DNA of 64,000 bases from Phytophthora sp. 'mugwort' (GCA_033558025.1 JAUCEF010000008.1:868001-932000); one strand, 5' to 3'. Positions 20,150 through 31,334 are shown, counted from the first letter of the stretch. Translations and numbers: made by a program. The notes: generated by a model not told the origin, from the letters alone.

Positions 20150-20950
20150 CTCACGGGACGTGACGGTTCCCTTAAACCCGCTCAGAAGCCATTGACTTAC
20201 ACCGTACGCCGGATCTCCGTAAAGAAACTTGCTTTGCAGAATTTCTGACAGCTTGCCAGAACATCCAACAAACTGCTATGTCGCAGCATTGAGGAGTCGT
20301 GTCGGCGTCCATCCATCGGGCCCCAGAAGTGGATGCACAATCCGTCGGGTGCCGTTACCGACTGGAAGTTGAGACAGTGCGTGCGCTAGGGGCCGCTGTA
20401 GGCCTGGCGTTGAAGATCTTGGTCATTCTTAGGAGAGGGGCGGCAGATTGGTACCTTTGTCCCATCGATGAAGCCGTGCACACAATCCAGCGGTGCGCCG
20501 TTCCGTGCGGCAGCCGTGCAGTAGGACGCCAAACGGCACGTGATTAACGCAGCGTTAAAATACAAATTCTTGTTCCATCGGCTGTAGAGTAGATCGATCA
20601 CGTGAAGAAAGATCCGGCACTGGGACGAGGGCGACCAGACCAAAGCGTAGCATGCTCTCATGGTAGCGTTTGGGGTAGATGAGTCGGTGGGAGTCAGGCA
20701 GAGACCTTCGATAGCGTTCACGCGGTCACGCTCTATTGTAACGATAACGGCAGGCAGCTGGAGAACCAGAGAAAGAATCTTGAGGCCTTAGATATTAAAC
20801 TGATAGTATAGCAGTCAGCGTCAGTTGCATTGCCGATGTTAAAAGCGACCTGTGGGAGGGGACGCCCTACTTCAGCCAGTCCTGTTAACAGAAGAAATAG
20901 AGCACGCCTTTTCTGCTGACGCATCCACAGGCATGCGACCATCAGGCCTC
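20150..20950 (-). pseudogene. PIF/Harbinger DDE nuclease (DDE_4 type), frameshifted
   Basis: On the minus strand from about 20947 come MRQQKRRALFLLL, LPAVIVTIERDRVNAIEGLC, LLYSRWNKNLYFNAALI, APLDCVHGFIDGTKVPICRPSPKND and QRQAYSGP. After a frame change come DGRRHDSSMLR, then FLYGDPAYGVSQWLLSGFKG near 20190. These are the standard blocks of Harbinger nucleases. The first catalytic Asp is in FIDGTK and the second in GDPAYG. The third acidic residue, normally in a VEWGFG-type block, is missing because sequence after 20150 is replaced by the hairpin at 20096-20138. It is convergent with the Myb/SANT pseudogene, the usual two-gene layout. Terminal repeats were not found. Confidence 0.75.
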
Positions 20951-21890
20951 GTCCTCCATCTTGGCGGGAATTTCACGTTGTATGGCAGAACGTTTTGGTG
21001 CCAGTCAAACTTGAGACGTACAGTATCCTCCATGCAGATTATTGTGTCTTAAGGGTGAAGAATCAATTCCTCAAACGAACGGAATTCTGGTGACAACATC
21101 CTGCATAAATTAGTTGGATTCTTCAGCGCGTCCAGCTCATCAATTTGCGGATGTTTTGTGAGGGATAAGATAAAGATTGACGATGCGAAATCCCCCACTA
21201 CAAGGGATACCACTTTCCGCGCACATTTCATATATGATCATATAGCGACACCCTCTTAACATGGATAGGCCTTATGGACCATTCAAAAAGATTTTGATCT
21301 TTGATAATCTTACATACTTGTACAAAACCCAGCTATCGGTAATTTATGTGGTCTGATTGTTCTAGAATATTATAAGCAAATATACACAAAAACCAGTTTT
21401 AATGCATACCATATACCTTCCTCTAATAATTTATACCTGTATTGTTTCTGAATTACCCAGGCTGATGTTGATCCTATCGGCAACAAGCCCATCTTCGCGT
21501 ACATGCAACGGAAAGTAATTTCGTCGTTATTTATTTACGTGCTTTTATAAGGCTAAATGCTACGTCTCATTAACCCACTGGGTTTTGCGTGGTGTCGTCT
21601 TGAAGTTTGCAATAACGTTCACCTTGAGGATTGCAATAAGACCCAGCAGCCTTTGCATACGTGAACCGGTATCGTTTGAGAAGACCGCTGGCGACGAGCG
21701 GCTTGGCAAACAGCATCCGAGTCGAATTCGAGCGATTAACATATCTTAAGCCATTGGGCAATTCCGAGCTCTTCGTTATTTTGAAGAAGCCAAGGGCCGT
21801 AACCTTTCGATGCGATTGTCGCGAAGGAAGCTAACAACGTAAAAATAAAACATTTTCTGCCGCAGCATTCAGTTAATCTGCCCCCCCCCC
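20951..21890. other. No recognised gene
   Basis: Short minus-strand open stretches (21049-21231 and 21560-21761) have no motif I recognise. The segment may include the 5' part of the Harbinger element. It ends in a C10 tract at 21881-21890. Confidence 0.4.
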
Positions 21891-21899
21891 GTTTAAAAT

Positions 21900-22330
21900 A
21901 ATTTGCGGCAGTGCTGGGCTCGTCAATCTTGTTCTCCGCAGGTGGATAGCTCCATCACTGACATCGCATTCGAGGCGAGAGCATGGCCGATCGAGTTGCT
22001 GAGGCGAGTGAGTTATTAAAGGTATTGAAGGTGGGGGCACAAATGGCTGCAAGTACCAAATAGGTGGTATTACCGGCTGCTCAACAATTTCAATTTTGAT
22101 ATACCACTGGCTGAAAATAATCTTAAAAAAGTAGAATAGATAGTTGGTTACCGACGCTATGTAGGCGAGGGGATCATTTGTAGTTTGGGCAGTCCAGGGA
22201 TACGAGGAACCGCTCGCACTGTCCGCTGCCCATGCGGTACGACAGATCCTTCTCCGCCTTGAGCAGCACACTGGTAAGGAAAACAATCTATTCCTGGTTG
22301 GTATGTGCTCTACAACCTCCGTGGATGACA
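21900..22330 (+). repeat. Dispersed repeat, copy 1 (see 30870-31095)
   Basis: Around 21940-22090 the order of blocks (TTGACATCG-like start, GCATGGCCGA, AGTTATT, GCACAAATGG, AGTACCAA, AGGTGGTA) matches that at 30915-31070, with small gaps and many mismatches. The source element is probably a retroelement lying before a gag-like region, but it is not identified. Confidence 0.4.
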
Positions 22331-22439
22331 TTGCCTAAAGGGCAGTCATGCGAGGAGTGATGGATATATTCCAGGATTGACAATTTTGAGACTCTGCGAG
22401 CTCAATTCCACTAACCAGTTTGTATGCCAGACCCCCCTG

Positions 22440-22860
22440 TAAATGATAGAACGCTTCAAGTCCATAAAGCGTTCCAGGGGAATGCCGGCCGAAGTGTGGG
22501 ATGACCTAGTGTCCAGCTTCCGCGATGCCCACTGCTACGACCCCCAGATGCGCTACCAATATTTTCTAATAGGACTGATATAAGGAGTGGAAGGCCGCTC
22601 TCTATATTTCCATGGTGAACGCTATCCCTTAGGCGGCGCCCGTGCTGTTGTACAAAGACGTGTACCTCCCGTGGAGGACGGAGCCGACTGCGCTGAAGAA
22701 CCTGCGAAGGTGCTGAGCTCGGAGAACGCTTTATGACGCAAATGATGGCAACGGTGCAGCAGACGCAGAACCTGTTGTTGGAGCAGCGCCAGCCATCTCG
22801 TAATGTGAACGGTTTCGACACACAAGTCGCGTACATGAAATCCGATTTTACTCCACTTGC
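22440..22860 (+). pseudogene. Retroelement gag-like fragment
   Basis: A plus-strand reading gives RFKSIKRSRGMPAEVWDDLV, then a segment with CYDPQMRYQYFLIGL, which has the shape of a retrotransposon gag capsid helix region (YF..GLR). After frame changes it continues toward NALMTQMMATVQQTQNLLLEQ, a coiled C-terminal part. Stops and shifts near 22587 and 22630 disrupt it. No nucleic-acid-binding knuckle is seen. The family assignment is by pattern only. Confidence 0.4.
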
Positions 22861-23499
22861 ACCTTATTTTCGGCATTTAAATGTCGATATATTGGCGTAG
22901 ACGCGACACCGCCCTACTTCCAATCCAGAATAATACCGCCATGATCGGAACGGCTTTCAACTCATGCTTCATCTCGAGCTCGTACGCTTCCTTGTCTCGG
23001 CGCTATAATTCTCTTAATTCCTGAATCGAACGCCCGTGAGCGATTTGGAATCCTTGGACGTCTTGCCTTCACCATAAAAGATTGTCATTCCCGCTTGGAC
23101 TCGAGGCGCTGTTCGAAGTTAACGTTGCCCGACGTCTCGATGCAGATAGTGAGGGAACTAAGTCGCGCGCGTACGGCCGCCAACGTTTGGTTGCGCCCCT
23201 ACACATGGGCCGACTTGGTTTCTAGCGGAGCGTGCAACGCTCACTCGAAGAACAGCGGCCAGAAAGCGTGCTAAAATAGCCAAAGCGCCACGTGCAGGTT
23301 GGGGCACGCGCTCGGGCGATACCGGAGGCGTTGCCGCATCCATGGGTATGCCCGTTCGCAGACCGACATTTTAAGCGTACTAGCGCACCGATAGAGGGGG
23401 GATGGGGGGGATCTTCGCTCTCTTCGTGGCTCGAGGCTTGGACTTGGATGAGGTTTCTGGGGGCGGACTGGAGCGTTTCTTCTGGTTATCGGTGAGCCG

Positions 23500-23788
23500 C
23501 GGATGATCTGGCTGTCGCGTTGTCGAGATGGAAGGGGGGGGGGCTGCCTAGCGCGTCACGAGCGTCCTCTTCTTTCCCGCCTAGAAGCGCATCCGCAATG
23601 CATTCCAGGATCTCGAAGCCGATGGAAGCAGTGTTCCCCGCAAGAATGGTATCCATCTTGATTCAGAAGGCCTGCTGCACCACCTTTCCGGTCAGTGGTG
23701 TGCCTTTCCTTCTCAGCCTTGGAGATCAGACCCGCAATTCGCATAGCGAGTTCTCGTCTTGACTAGAGAGCGTTTTCGCGTTGCTCAT
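23500..23788 (-). pseudogene. Decayed retroelement gag-like N-terminus
   Basis: A minus-strand ATG at 23788 begins MSNAKTLSSQDE. With two frame changes it continues as MRIAGLISKAEKERHTTDR and DTILAGNTASIGFEILECIA, running to about 23500. The composition is compatible with a plant-type or oomycete gypsy gag leader, but no diagnostic motif remains. The region 22900-23500, downstream on this strand, is GC-rich, has many stops in all frames and is probably the rest of the same relic. Confidence 0.3.
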
Positions 23789-24179
23789 GGTAGCGCCTCG
23801 TCTTCGTGGAGGATTGAAGAATAAACTCAGTCTCTTCGGCTCTGAACTTGCCGGCTGACTACCCCTTTATTCTCCCTACAAAGTGGTGGGGAGATATTGG
23901 GGATTGGAGAGAAACGAAGAGGAAATGTCTTGGCAATAAAATGGGCTTTTGAATGGAGCCGACTAGCTGGGACCCGGCGGTGAAAATTTCGTTGGTACAG
24001 TCGTTGTCGTCAACGGAACCGTTATTGATTGGATACGCGTACCCTGTTATTAGTGTCGCTCCTAGCAAACAAAGGCTTTTTCCCCTTAGCGAGGCCCTCA
24101 GTGCAATCGTGGTGCCAACCGTGCGAGCATTCTGGTGTTCGACTTGCGGAGGTTAAACGTTCGGCGGAAATGTGGCGGG

Positions 24180-25120
24180 TAGTCGCACTGAATGGCGGCA
24201 CGGGGAGCGCATTTCCGCCACGTTTACCAAGAAGTCCTTCGAGATCGGGAGATACGAGGTTTATGTGGCCCCGACTACGCATTCACGCTATGGGAAGCAT
24301 TGTTCGCGGTGCCGCTAGAAGAGCGACAGGAGAACACTTCGGCGAACGGTCCGTTTGATCGGATGCTGCGTATCAGATGGTTTGCGCTCTACACGACGCC
24401 TCGAGAGTACCTTTCCTGGTCTCTCTATACAAACGTTTCGCTCGACTGGCAAGTACACTACTGCTGTCAAGGAAGCTTCCGAAGCCACGTTAACCGTGTT
24501 TGTGAAGTGATTTAAGCTGCCGGTTGGGCGATACTCCTGCTCCTCTCGCAGGTCATACACCTACCAATGGCGGTGTACGACCTGGCCGAATACATCATCT
24601 GGGGAGTAAGTTAGCGATTGTAGTATTTTCCCTCAGTGGGTTGGATGGTGTCTTCGAGTGGACATATTATGGCGTATATCTGACCACCACAACTTTCTGC
24701 GTCGGGTTGTTCGCGCACTTGTGGCGCTTAGGAGACGTGAACGGTAAGCTGCATAAAGCACCCCCAACCTCGGTTTTAAGCATTGCTTCAAATGTGCTAA
24801 AAGGAACGCTTCCATCGAGTCCGCTCCTAAGCAACTAGTTTGCGCCAACTTCGCTCCGGCGATGCGGAGGAACCGCACGACTTTCAAGATGATACGAATT
24901 GGAGCTCGATCATGGAATTGGCGAGGTGGACCAAACCACCGCCTACCTCTCGTTCGGGCCGGAGCCGCAGCAAGAACCAGCCCCACTTCCGGAGGTACGC
25001 CGTAGACAGCGTCCCGTAAGTCGGGGAGGATATCCCGAATCTGGGTGGGCTACTCACACAGCAGGAGATCCAGCAAGGGGCCAGGTTTATGCTGCAGCTG
25101 TCGTCCGCGTAGTCTAGCTT
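24180..25120 (+). pseudogene. Unrecognised decayed coding region
   Basis: The frame from about 24192 reads MAARGAHFRHVYQEVL and continues through GPDYAFTLWEALFAVPLEE before diverging. A second coherent stretch lies at about 24845-25110, including DAEEPHDFQDDTNWSSIMEL and NLGGLLTQQEIQQGARFML, with one internal stop. The codon texture suggests a once-coding sequence. I do not recognise a domain. A retroelement origin is likely from the neighbourhood, but this is not shown. Confidence 0.3.
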
Positions 25121-25495
25121 TCAGTCGAAAATCTTCCCTTCTGCCCCGAACAAGACCGTACTCATAACAACTCGAGATCGTTAACCCACTGCAGAGGGAG
25201 GTGCGCGACAGAGTCCTCATGGACTGTACGAGTTGGATCTTTCCCGTTCTGTGACGCATTTGTGTCCATACTTAGTCGCTGTGGTTGAGTGGCTACCATA
25301 GACTGGGTGAGAACGAGCTGGTTAGCACCGTTAGCACCAGACGCATGATTTCATTCACTCCTCAATCTACCAGGACACAAGAGATACAAATACACTCGGC
25401 TACTCTTTTGGTGCGGGTTGACCCCTGCATTGCCGTGAGTTTAAGTTTTGCTTCAATTTACTGGGGCTAACTACACGTATTACATGCTCCGCATT
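25121..25495. other. No recognised gene
   Basis: Spacer before the decayed family copy. No open frame above about 60 codons and no repeat were noted. Confidence 0.4.
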
Positions 25496-25716
25496 CTGAA
25501 TATCAGCAAAATCTGAATCGGTCCGTTATTCATCGCCAAGATGGTGGGCAACCTAAAAGCCACTCAAGCCGGAATTTCATCGTCAACGCCTGGTCTTTCC
25601 GGTTGCAGGTATTTTGCAGTTCATTTGCTGCAGTTCTCTGCAGGCGGTTAAAATAGCTAGGGCTCGTAACGCGGCGTTGCGTCACACCATACCATAAAAT
25701 ACCCGACCCTACGACC
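25496..25716 (-). pseudogene. Decayed internal fragment of family gene B
   Basis: The DNA aligns base by base to 17189-17410 of gene B (for example ATCTGGATCGGTCCGTT versus ATCTGAATCGGTCCGTT, and AACGCGGCGTTGCGT identical). In the matching minus frame it reads GVTQRRVTSPSYFNRLQR, against GVTQRRVMSSGYVNSLQR in B. Both ends are cut. The 5' side is replaced by the Merlin-containing segment, and the homologous upstream flank reappears at 26795. Confidence 0.85.
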
Positions 25717-25849
25717 ATGTATAAAACGAGAACGATGGATTATCACAATATAATGTCACCTAGCTATGCGCTCCGTGCAGTCCTAATAACCCTGGCGGCT
25801 CGCAGGGCTCGCTGGTGCAAGAACCTTAAGCCCGCTACGGCAGCGTCTT

Positions 25850-26625
25850 CGCTTGGCGTTTGGACAGTGGTTTGTTATTGCGGCGGGCTGTAGAAAGGAG
25901 AGCAGCTTTCGGGTCGGCTCCTTTTTCGCAAAGTCGAAGTTGATATTGAGCCACTGTCCGCCATATCTACTTCCGGGCCTCGTCTCCCTGCTAGCGTTGA
26001 CATGTCGTGTATCGACGTCAGTGATAAGGCCATCACTGACTGGTACTCCTTCTGTAGTGACATCTGTACCAATAAGATGCTGGTGCGCGCCATGCAGGTA
26101 AGTCGCAGGTGTGATTGCCAATTTCCGTACATCCCGCTGATATTAATACTGTCAATGCGTGTTCTATAGGTTGGGGGCCAGGACACATCGTGGAAATTAA
26201 TGAACCAGCGTCAAAAAAATAGCAAGTGCAACCGTGGCGTCCACCACGAGGATTGTAGCTGTTTGGCGGGGTTGATCGGACATTAGGGGCTGCTTCGACA
26301 TCTTGGCGTACGAATACCGCACGAAGAAGACCCTCAATCCGCTGATAAACAAACAAAGCGAGGCGGGACAACCCTCATGTCCGACCAGTTCGCCAGCTGT
26401 GTTTCGATCTGTCGGCAGCACACGCTGGTTAACAACGTTGTTAGAAAAAACATGCACTACACGCACAAGTGGGTCAACCACCCAAAACACTTCGTCGACC
26501 CCGCGACGGCCGCGTGTACCAGCCGAATCGAGGGGACCTGGGAGGTACGTATCAAGCCATCTGCCACCTTCTGCCATCCTACCTGGATGAATACCTGTGA
26601 CGATCATGGTATTTCGATGGCACCG
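25850..26625 (+). pseudogene. Merlin/IS1595-type (ISXO2-like) transposase, inactivated
   Basis: Three frames together show RKESSFRVGSFFAKSKL (N-terminal part), SDKAITDWYSFCSDIC with NKMLVRAMQ, then VGG-type sequence leading to HIVEINEPASKK (first acidic block). After that comes HYTHKWVNHPKHFVDPATAA directly followed by CTSRIEGTWE near 26520-26545. The VNH...FVDP..G...IEG.W order is the hallmark of the IS1595/ISXO2 fold used by eukaryotic Merlin transposons. Stops and frameshifts (about 26155-26385) disable it. It sits between the two surviving halves of a duplicated family-gene block, so it, or the element that carried it, probably replaced the gene's 5' part. Terminal repeats were not identified. 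Confidence 0.7.
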
Positions 26626-26794
26626 TTGGACCGTTCGAGTACTCAAGGGTCTCGCATGCGGTGTCAAGACGTACTATTGTCACTAACCGTTCAGTATAAT
26701 TTGCGTTTCTAAACCATTTCTAAAATGAATTTCTATCTAGGGTATTCCCCGGCAGCCGGGGTCTCGTCTGATTCGTTTAACAGTGAAGTCAAAG

Positions 26795-26985
26795 AAGAAT
26801 CTTGCGATTTTTTATAACTAATGGGAGAGGCGTCGGTGAAATATTGAGAGAAGAGTGATGGACTCTTAAAGTTTAATTTTTTCATTACGCACACTGTGAA
26901 CGAGAACAAGCGAAAATGTGGTTTGCGGTGCAGTCCAAATCTTATCGAGTTCTTGCTCATCACGATGTGATCGAGTTCGCAATTT
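26795..26985 (-). repeat. Duplicated 5' flank of family gene B
   Basis: Matches 17805-17945 and 18350-18430: TCTTGCGATTTTTT, GAGGCGTCGGTGAA, GAAGAGTGATGG and TTTTCATTACGC, then CAGTCC..A.CTT..CGA.TTCTTG. The conserved initiator is included. About 400 bases present beside gene B are missing here. Confidence 0.75.
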
Positions 26986-26989
26986 ATGT

Positions 26990-27617
26990 CCGACTCAAAA
27001 AAGACTGCAACGGATCTATAGTTGACAGCTTTTAAGATGATAATCCGGTGCGTCAAGCTGCAGAAGCTGCGATCCAGGTTAACCTCGAGTACAGATAAGC
27101 TCATCCGCACCTCTCTCTGAACTCACTGTTAACCTATCAGTCACGCAATAGCCCAAAACGTGCTCACATTTCGTCACTTCACTTTTCTCAAAACATATGT
27201 GTTAACGAATCATTCGCAATAAAGATCCGTGCCGAGCGTACTTCGCCTCCACGTCGGGTCGGCTAAGGTCAATAGAAATCGAACGTCAGTGATTTCTAAC
27301 GCGTTTGTGGAGGCATCTATCGTATTGTTGTAATAAAATCAAGGAGAAAAATAATTGCTAAATTAATGCTCGGATAAAAAAGGTCGACACACAAGATCGA
27401 CCGTCCTTGAAAACTGCTTTGTAAGATTTATTTAGTATGATGGTTATACAGTACAAGATAGAAGCACTGTAGCGTACCATTAGACATGTATACCGCAGAC
27501 AAGATTCCACAAAAAACTAACGCAGCAGTATTGATTGACCAGTTTGTTTAGGTTCGGTGGAGACCAACCCAACAATTTTGGGGAAATGGATGACTTAAAT
27601 ACTCAGAAAAGTCCTTC
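26990..27617. other. Intergenic downstream of family gene C
   Basis: AT-rich 3' flank of gene C. No coding region or repeat recognised. Confidence 0.5.
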
Positions 27618-29960
27618 TCATATATCCCTCTCATCCTCGATTCCGAGGTTGTCGTGTAATATCGTGTGGTACGGCGACACAGATTGATAGAACACCTGCC
27701 TCAGAACGGGAGAAGCCGCAAAAGCAAAAATATTGGACAATACCAGATGGTCCAGCTCAGCCACTGCCGATATTGATTGCGATTGATTGCGCTTCCTGGC
27801 TCGAGTGTCCGCTCTAGTAAAAGAGACCACACTTAGTACAGCAATTCTGGACTCAATTGGTAGTTTGAGTGCTCGATCAGTCGGCTGAAGATGATGTTTC
27901 CTAAATGCACTGGTGTACCGCTCATATGTCGACGGAACAACTATTTCGACGTATTCCAGACTTGGATTTATCTCAAGCATCGTCAGAAGGGCATCCAAGT
28001 CCCGGTTGTAAGATGCTGCGTTATAGTGATACGCAACAGCTCCAGGTAGCGCTCGAACGGCAAGACGCAAGCGTAGCCGACGGATACATTTGATGAATGC
28101 CTCGCTTGTCTGACTTAAATCGTTGGAAAGAGCTGCGATGTCATTCCAATGACAACCAAGGATTGGGCGATCTTTGGGATATGTCGCCAAGTTAATCCAC
28201 ACGTCCATATGAAGCCCAGAAAGATGTAATTCCTGCAGATTGGGACAGCATTGAATAATCATATTCTCGTCAATTTGTAATTCCGGTTGATCTAGTGTTA
28301 GCAGCTTCAATGACGGCCCAATCGCAGATAAAAAGCTCGAAATGCCCGTTGAATCGATGGTGTCATACGTGAATTCGATTCTGAGAGACACCAAACCACA
28401 TGGACTAGAATCGACTTCATCCCCTTGATAAAAATCCAGATCTTCACGCTGGACTTGACATCGTCCGTATCCAGGGACAAGACAAGTGACATATTTGCTC
28501 GTTCCGTCGTCGCTGAATGTTCGAACGCAACGTATAGGCGAATCTAATGAAAAAGCTTCAGTGCTTGCCATCGGATTGCCATTGTGGTCATCATACATCC
28601 AATGAAATGTCGCATCACGCTTGAGCGTAGCATCTCGCTCGTTAATCTTCCCGCGTGGACTTCCAAAAATTGCTTCTTCAGGATGACTTGAAGTTAATAT
28701 GAATTTGAAAGTCTCCATATCTTCAACGTTCATACTGAAAATCGAACAAAGCGACAGAGATTCTAGTGTAGAACATTTTCGAGCTCGTTTCGAGAAGCAA
28801 GCATACGCCAACCATTTCCACCACTGTACAGTCGTAGCTTCAGCATCAGGGGCAGTTAATAGAAGCTTGCGCGTTGTCTGGGTCGACACCATAGCCGAGC
28901 CCAGAGCCTCAATCGCTTGTGCTTCCATCGAAGTGTCACAATCCAAATCCACGGCAGCAAACTGGAGAGGGCGGGGTTGTCCGTAGCGATTGACAAGGTT
29001 TGTATAAAACCTCGTATGTGCGGGCTCCGAACTCCGTCGAGTGTTATCCAGGACAGCAGCAACAAGCTGCCCAAATACAGTTCTCGAAGCAAACTCATCC
29101 CCCGCACTATCCATATCCATACACAAATTCACCGCTAATCTCGAAAACCACACATTGTCATGCACCAAGTTGTGAATTGTGGTAGCCATCTCAGCGTCAA
29201 CCACCGTATCATAGTCGAACTCTGCGCTCATTGGTTCGAGGACGAAAGTACATCTCAGTGACCCTGGCTCCAACGCCTGCTTTCCTCGTCCTTGCTCATA
29301 TTCCGTCCACTCTTCCTTAATCAGTCTCTCAGCTGAAGCAACATCATTCAAAACTGACATAGGTCCATGTACCGCCCATCGAAATTGCTTCATCTCTGGA
29401 GCAAAGAACACCTGCACAGGGATCTCAATCTCTACCCCTGGACCGTCAACACTCAAGCTTGGGTCCATGGCTGCAATAGTCTTCAAAGCCTTTAGAAACC
29501 CATCACTGAGGTGCTTTCGTTGATGTACCCCGCAAAATTTGACCAAGTCATAGTCTATATCTCGACTCACCTGTTGCCTTTTCCCCTCCAGATCCAGATA
29601 AAGCTCGAAATGAACCGGAATTTCGTCCTCAAACACTTCCTCCCAGTCGTTCTTCATGTCCACCCTGCAGCGACTCTCCAGCAAATAGTTCCATGCCATT
29701 TTGTCCACGTGCGCTACCGCTGCCAGAAGTGCCAACGCCTCGCGCACTTTTTGGAATCGGAGCCCAAATTGCCGCTCGCCGAGATAACGCATACCGTCTT
29801 CGTCGGAGCGCGTGGGGAGCAGCACACTGAGGTGGCGAATACTGTGGTCCCACGTCTCTCCCTCGCGGATCCTGCTACTGCAGTGGATGCGCTGCTTCAG
29901 CACGGCGCACCATGGCGACAAGAAGCCCCAGCGAAGCGCCATGGACGTGTTGCTGGTCAT
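27618..29960 (-). CDS. Unrecognised oomycete family protein C
   Basis: An intact minus-strand ORF. The first in-frame ATG is at 29960 (MTSNTSMALRWGFLSPWC), giving 780 residues. The frame is open a little further upstream but only from a TTG. Conserved blocks in order: RWGFLSPWC, REALALLAAVAHVD, KFCGVHQRK, LRCTFVLEPM, NVWFSRLAV, QTTRKLL, WWKWLAYACFSKRAR, HPEEAIFGSPRG, GYGRC, then leucine-rich segments (LKLLTLDQPE; IIQCCPNLQELHLSG). The F-box-like LDHLVLSNIFAFAASPVLRQV is followed by about 24 residues. It is less like A or B in the linker regions than in these blocks. The function is unknown. The open frame over 780 codons in a region of dead elements suggests selection. Confidence 0.8.
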   Translation of the reverse strand: MTSNTSMALRWGFLSPWCAVLKQRIHCSSRIREGETWDHSIRHLSVLLPTRSDEDGMRYLGERQFGLRFQKVREALALLAAVAHVDKMAWNYLLESRCRVDMKNDWEEVFEDEIPVHFELYLDLEGKRQQVSRDIDYDLVKFCGVHQRKHLSDGFLKALKTIAAMDPSLSVDGPGVEIEIPVQVFFAPEMKQFRWAVHGPMSVLNDVASAERLIKEEWTEYEQGRGKQALEPGSLRCTFVLEPMSAEFDYDTVVDAEMATTIHNLVHDNVWFSRLAVNLCMDMDSAGDEFASRTVFGQLVAAVLDNTRRSSEPAHTRFYTNLVNRYGQPRPLQFAAVDLDCDTSMEAQAIEALGSAMVSTQTTRKLLLTAPDAEATTVQWWKWLAYACFSKRARKCSTLESLSLCSIFSMNVEDMETFKFILTSSHPEEAIFGSPRGKINERDATLKRDATFHWMYDDHNGNPMASTEAFSLDSPIRCVRTFSDDGTSKYVTCLVPGYGRCQVQREDLDFYQGDEVDSSPCGLVSLRIEFTYDTIDSTGISSFLSAIGPSLKLLTLDQPELQIDENMIIQCCPNLQELHLSGLHMDVWINLATYPKDRPILGCHWNDIAALSNDLSQTSEAFIKCIRRLRLRLAVRALPGAVAYHYNAASYNRDLDALLTMLEINPSLEYVEIVVPSTYERYTSAFRKHHLQPTDRALKLPIESRIAVLSVVSFTRADTRARKRNQSQSISAVAELDHLVLSNIFAFAASPVLRQVFYQSVSPYHTILHDNLGIEDERDI

Positions 29961-30049
29961 CACTAAAGAAATGACAATCTTAGCAGAAATGCAACATGGC
30001 AAATACTATATGTGAGCTCAGGGTTAGAAGTGAAACTGCCGGATTTAGA

Positions 30050-30860
30050 TCGTACGGAATGGGCTCATTTTTGCTATTGTGAGGAAGGTATTGTAAATTT
30101 CCTAGCACATATATTTTCTTTTACATGTAATCGAGCAATTAGTCGGGCAGCGCGACCGGTTTAATTCACCAATCCACCACAGGTAGATTTTTATTATTAT
30201 GAAAACGGATATTCTTACCCCGGAGTAGCCCAGAGCGATACGTGATTCGCCTTCTGTATCCTGATCGCAAGGTTGCAATCAAACATTGGCGTCTGTGCTC
30301 TCCCCGCTTAAACTAATACTTGACATATCTGACCCGGCATTTTGAACCAACAGAGTCAGCTGCTGCTTCATCAACAGCGGATTTCATACATGTCCAGATG
30401 ATCCCATCGATGTGAATCGGTACTCTCGGAATACACGCTCAACAGTAATGAATAATACACGGATCCCGATGGCCAGCAGCATATGAATATAGGTAGTTTT
30501 CCTCTCACCCTTCGAACAAAGTATGAAATACCAAATCACCAAAGCTTCCAGTCTTGGGGTGCTCAACTATAGAAAAGTAATCTTGGTGCAGGATTTCTGA
30601 ATAAGTCCAGCAAGGACATCTGCTGCCTATTCCATTTATTTCCTGCCTAGCTCCTCTCGAAGTTCTTGCTGTTTCTCACGAAGTCCCCCTCACGAACCTG
30701 TCCGACTTGCCTGTTGAAGCAGCGGATGAGAAGCAAATTAGGTGATCCTTTGTCTTCAGTGTTAAGCTTGATATCAGAATGTGGTGATTTTCCTGCACGC
30801 CACCGCCACGCGACTATACGCCTGTGACCTCTCCGTCGTATCCATAGGCTCGTCATCGTC
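30050..30860. other. Upstream flank of family gene C, no recognised gene
   Basis: Minus-strand open stretches near 30320-30566 give no recognised motif. An initiator-like TTTCACTTCT (minus strand, about 30024-30034) lies some 65-75 bases upstream of the gene C ATG. Confidence 0.35.
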
Positions 30861-30869
30861 AGTGCTATC

Positions 30870-31095
30870 CTACCCCGGGACACCGCAGAACTCTTCTCGT
30901 TTATTGAGAGCTCCGCCATTGACATCGGGTTTGAGGCATGGATGGCATCCATTGGATGCGCGAGAGAATGGCCGAAGGAGTGGCTATATCGAGTTATTGA
31001 GCAAGGCCGAAAGGCTGCCAGGGAGCACAAATGGTTACGAGTACCAACTAGGTAGTACCTGCTGTTCCACTACCGTAACAAACGGTTCCAGTGCG
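30870..31095 (+). repeat. Dispersed repeat, copy 2 (see 21900-22330)
   Basis: One plus frame is open from about 30890 to 31055. It includes FIESSAIDIGFEAWMASIG and EWLYRVIEQGRKAAREHKW, then a stop and LLFHYR. The matching DNA at 21940-22090 is more decayed. The character resembles the N-terminus of a retroelement gag, but I cannot name it. Confidence 0.4.
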
Positions 31096-31334
31096 ACACC
31101 CTGAACCAGTGCGACAAGATTTAATTAGAGGTGACACCTCTCCCGAAAGTCGGAAACCATTTTCAAAGTGAAGAAGTAATGAAAGCCATTTGAAGATTGT
31201 TATACAATTTTCATAAAATGAAAAAATACACTTCAGCTAAAACGTTGTCGATAATCGATAGCGTCCTCGTGCTCATCAACAACTCCTTCTTGTAAAAGGC
31301 TCCTCAACTACGTTGTGAACCTGTCTTTCACATC

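Noticed and set aside
22456..22836. 126-codon minus-strand ORF
   Set aside because: Overlaps the gag-like plus-strand reading. No recognisable motif.
29511..29966. 151-codon plus-strand ORF
   Set aside because: Antisense shadow of the 5' part of family gene C, whose frame is conserved in two paralogues.
29961..30002. N-terminal extension of family protein C
   Set aside because: The extended frame begins at TTG. The ATG at 29960 aligns better with the starts of proteins A and B.
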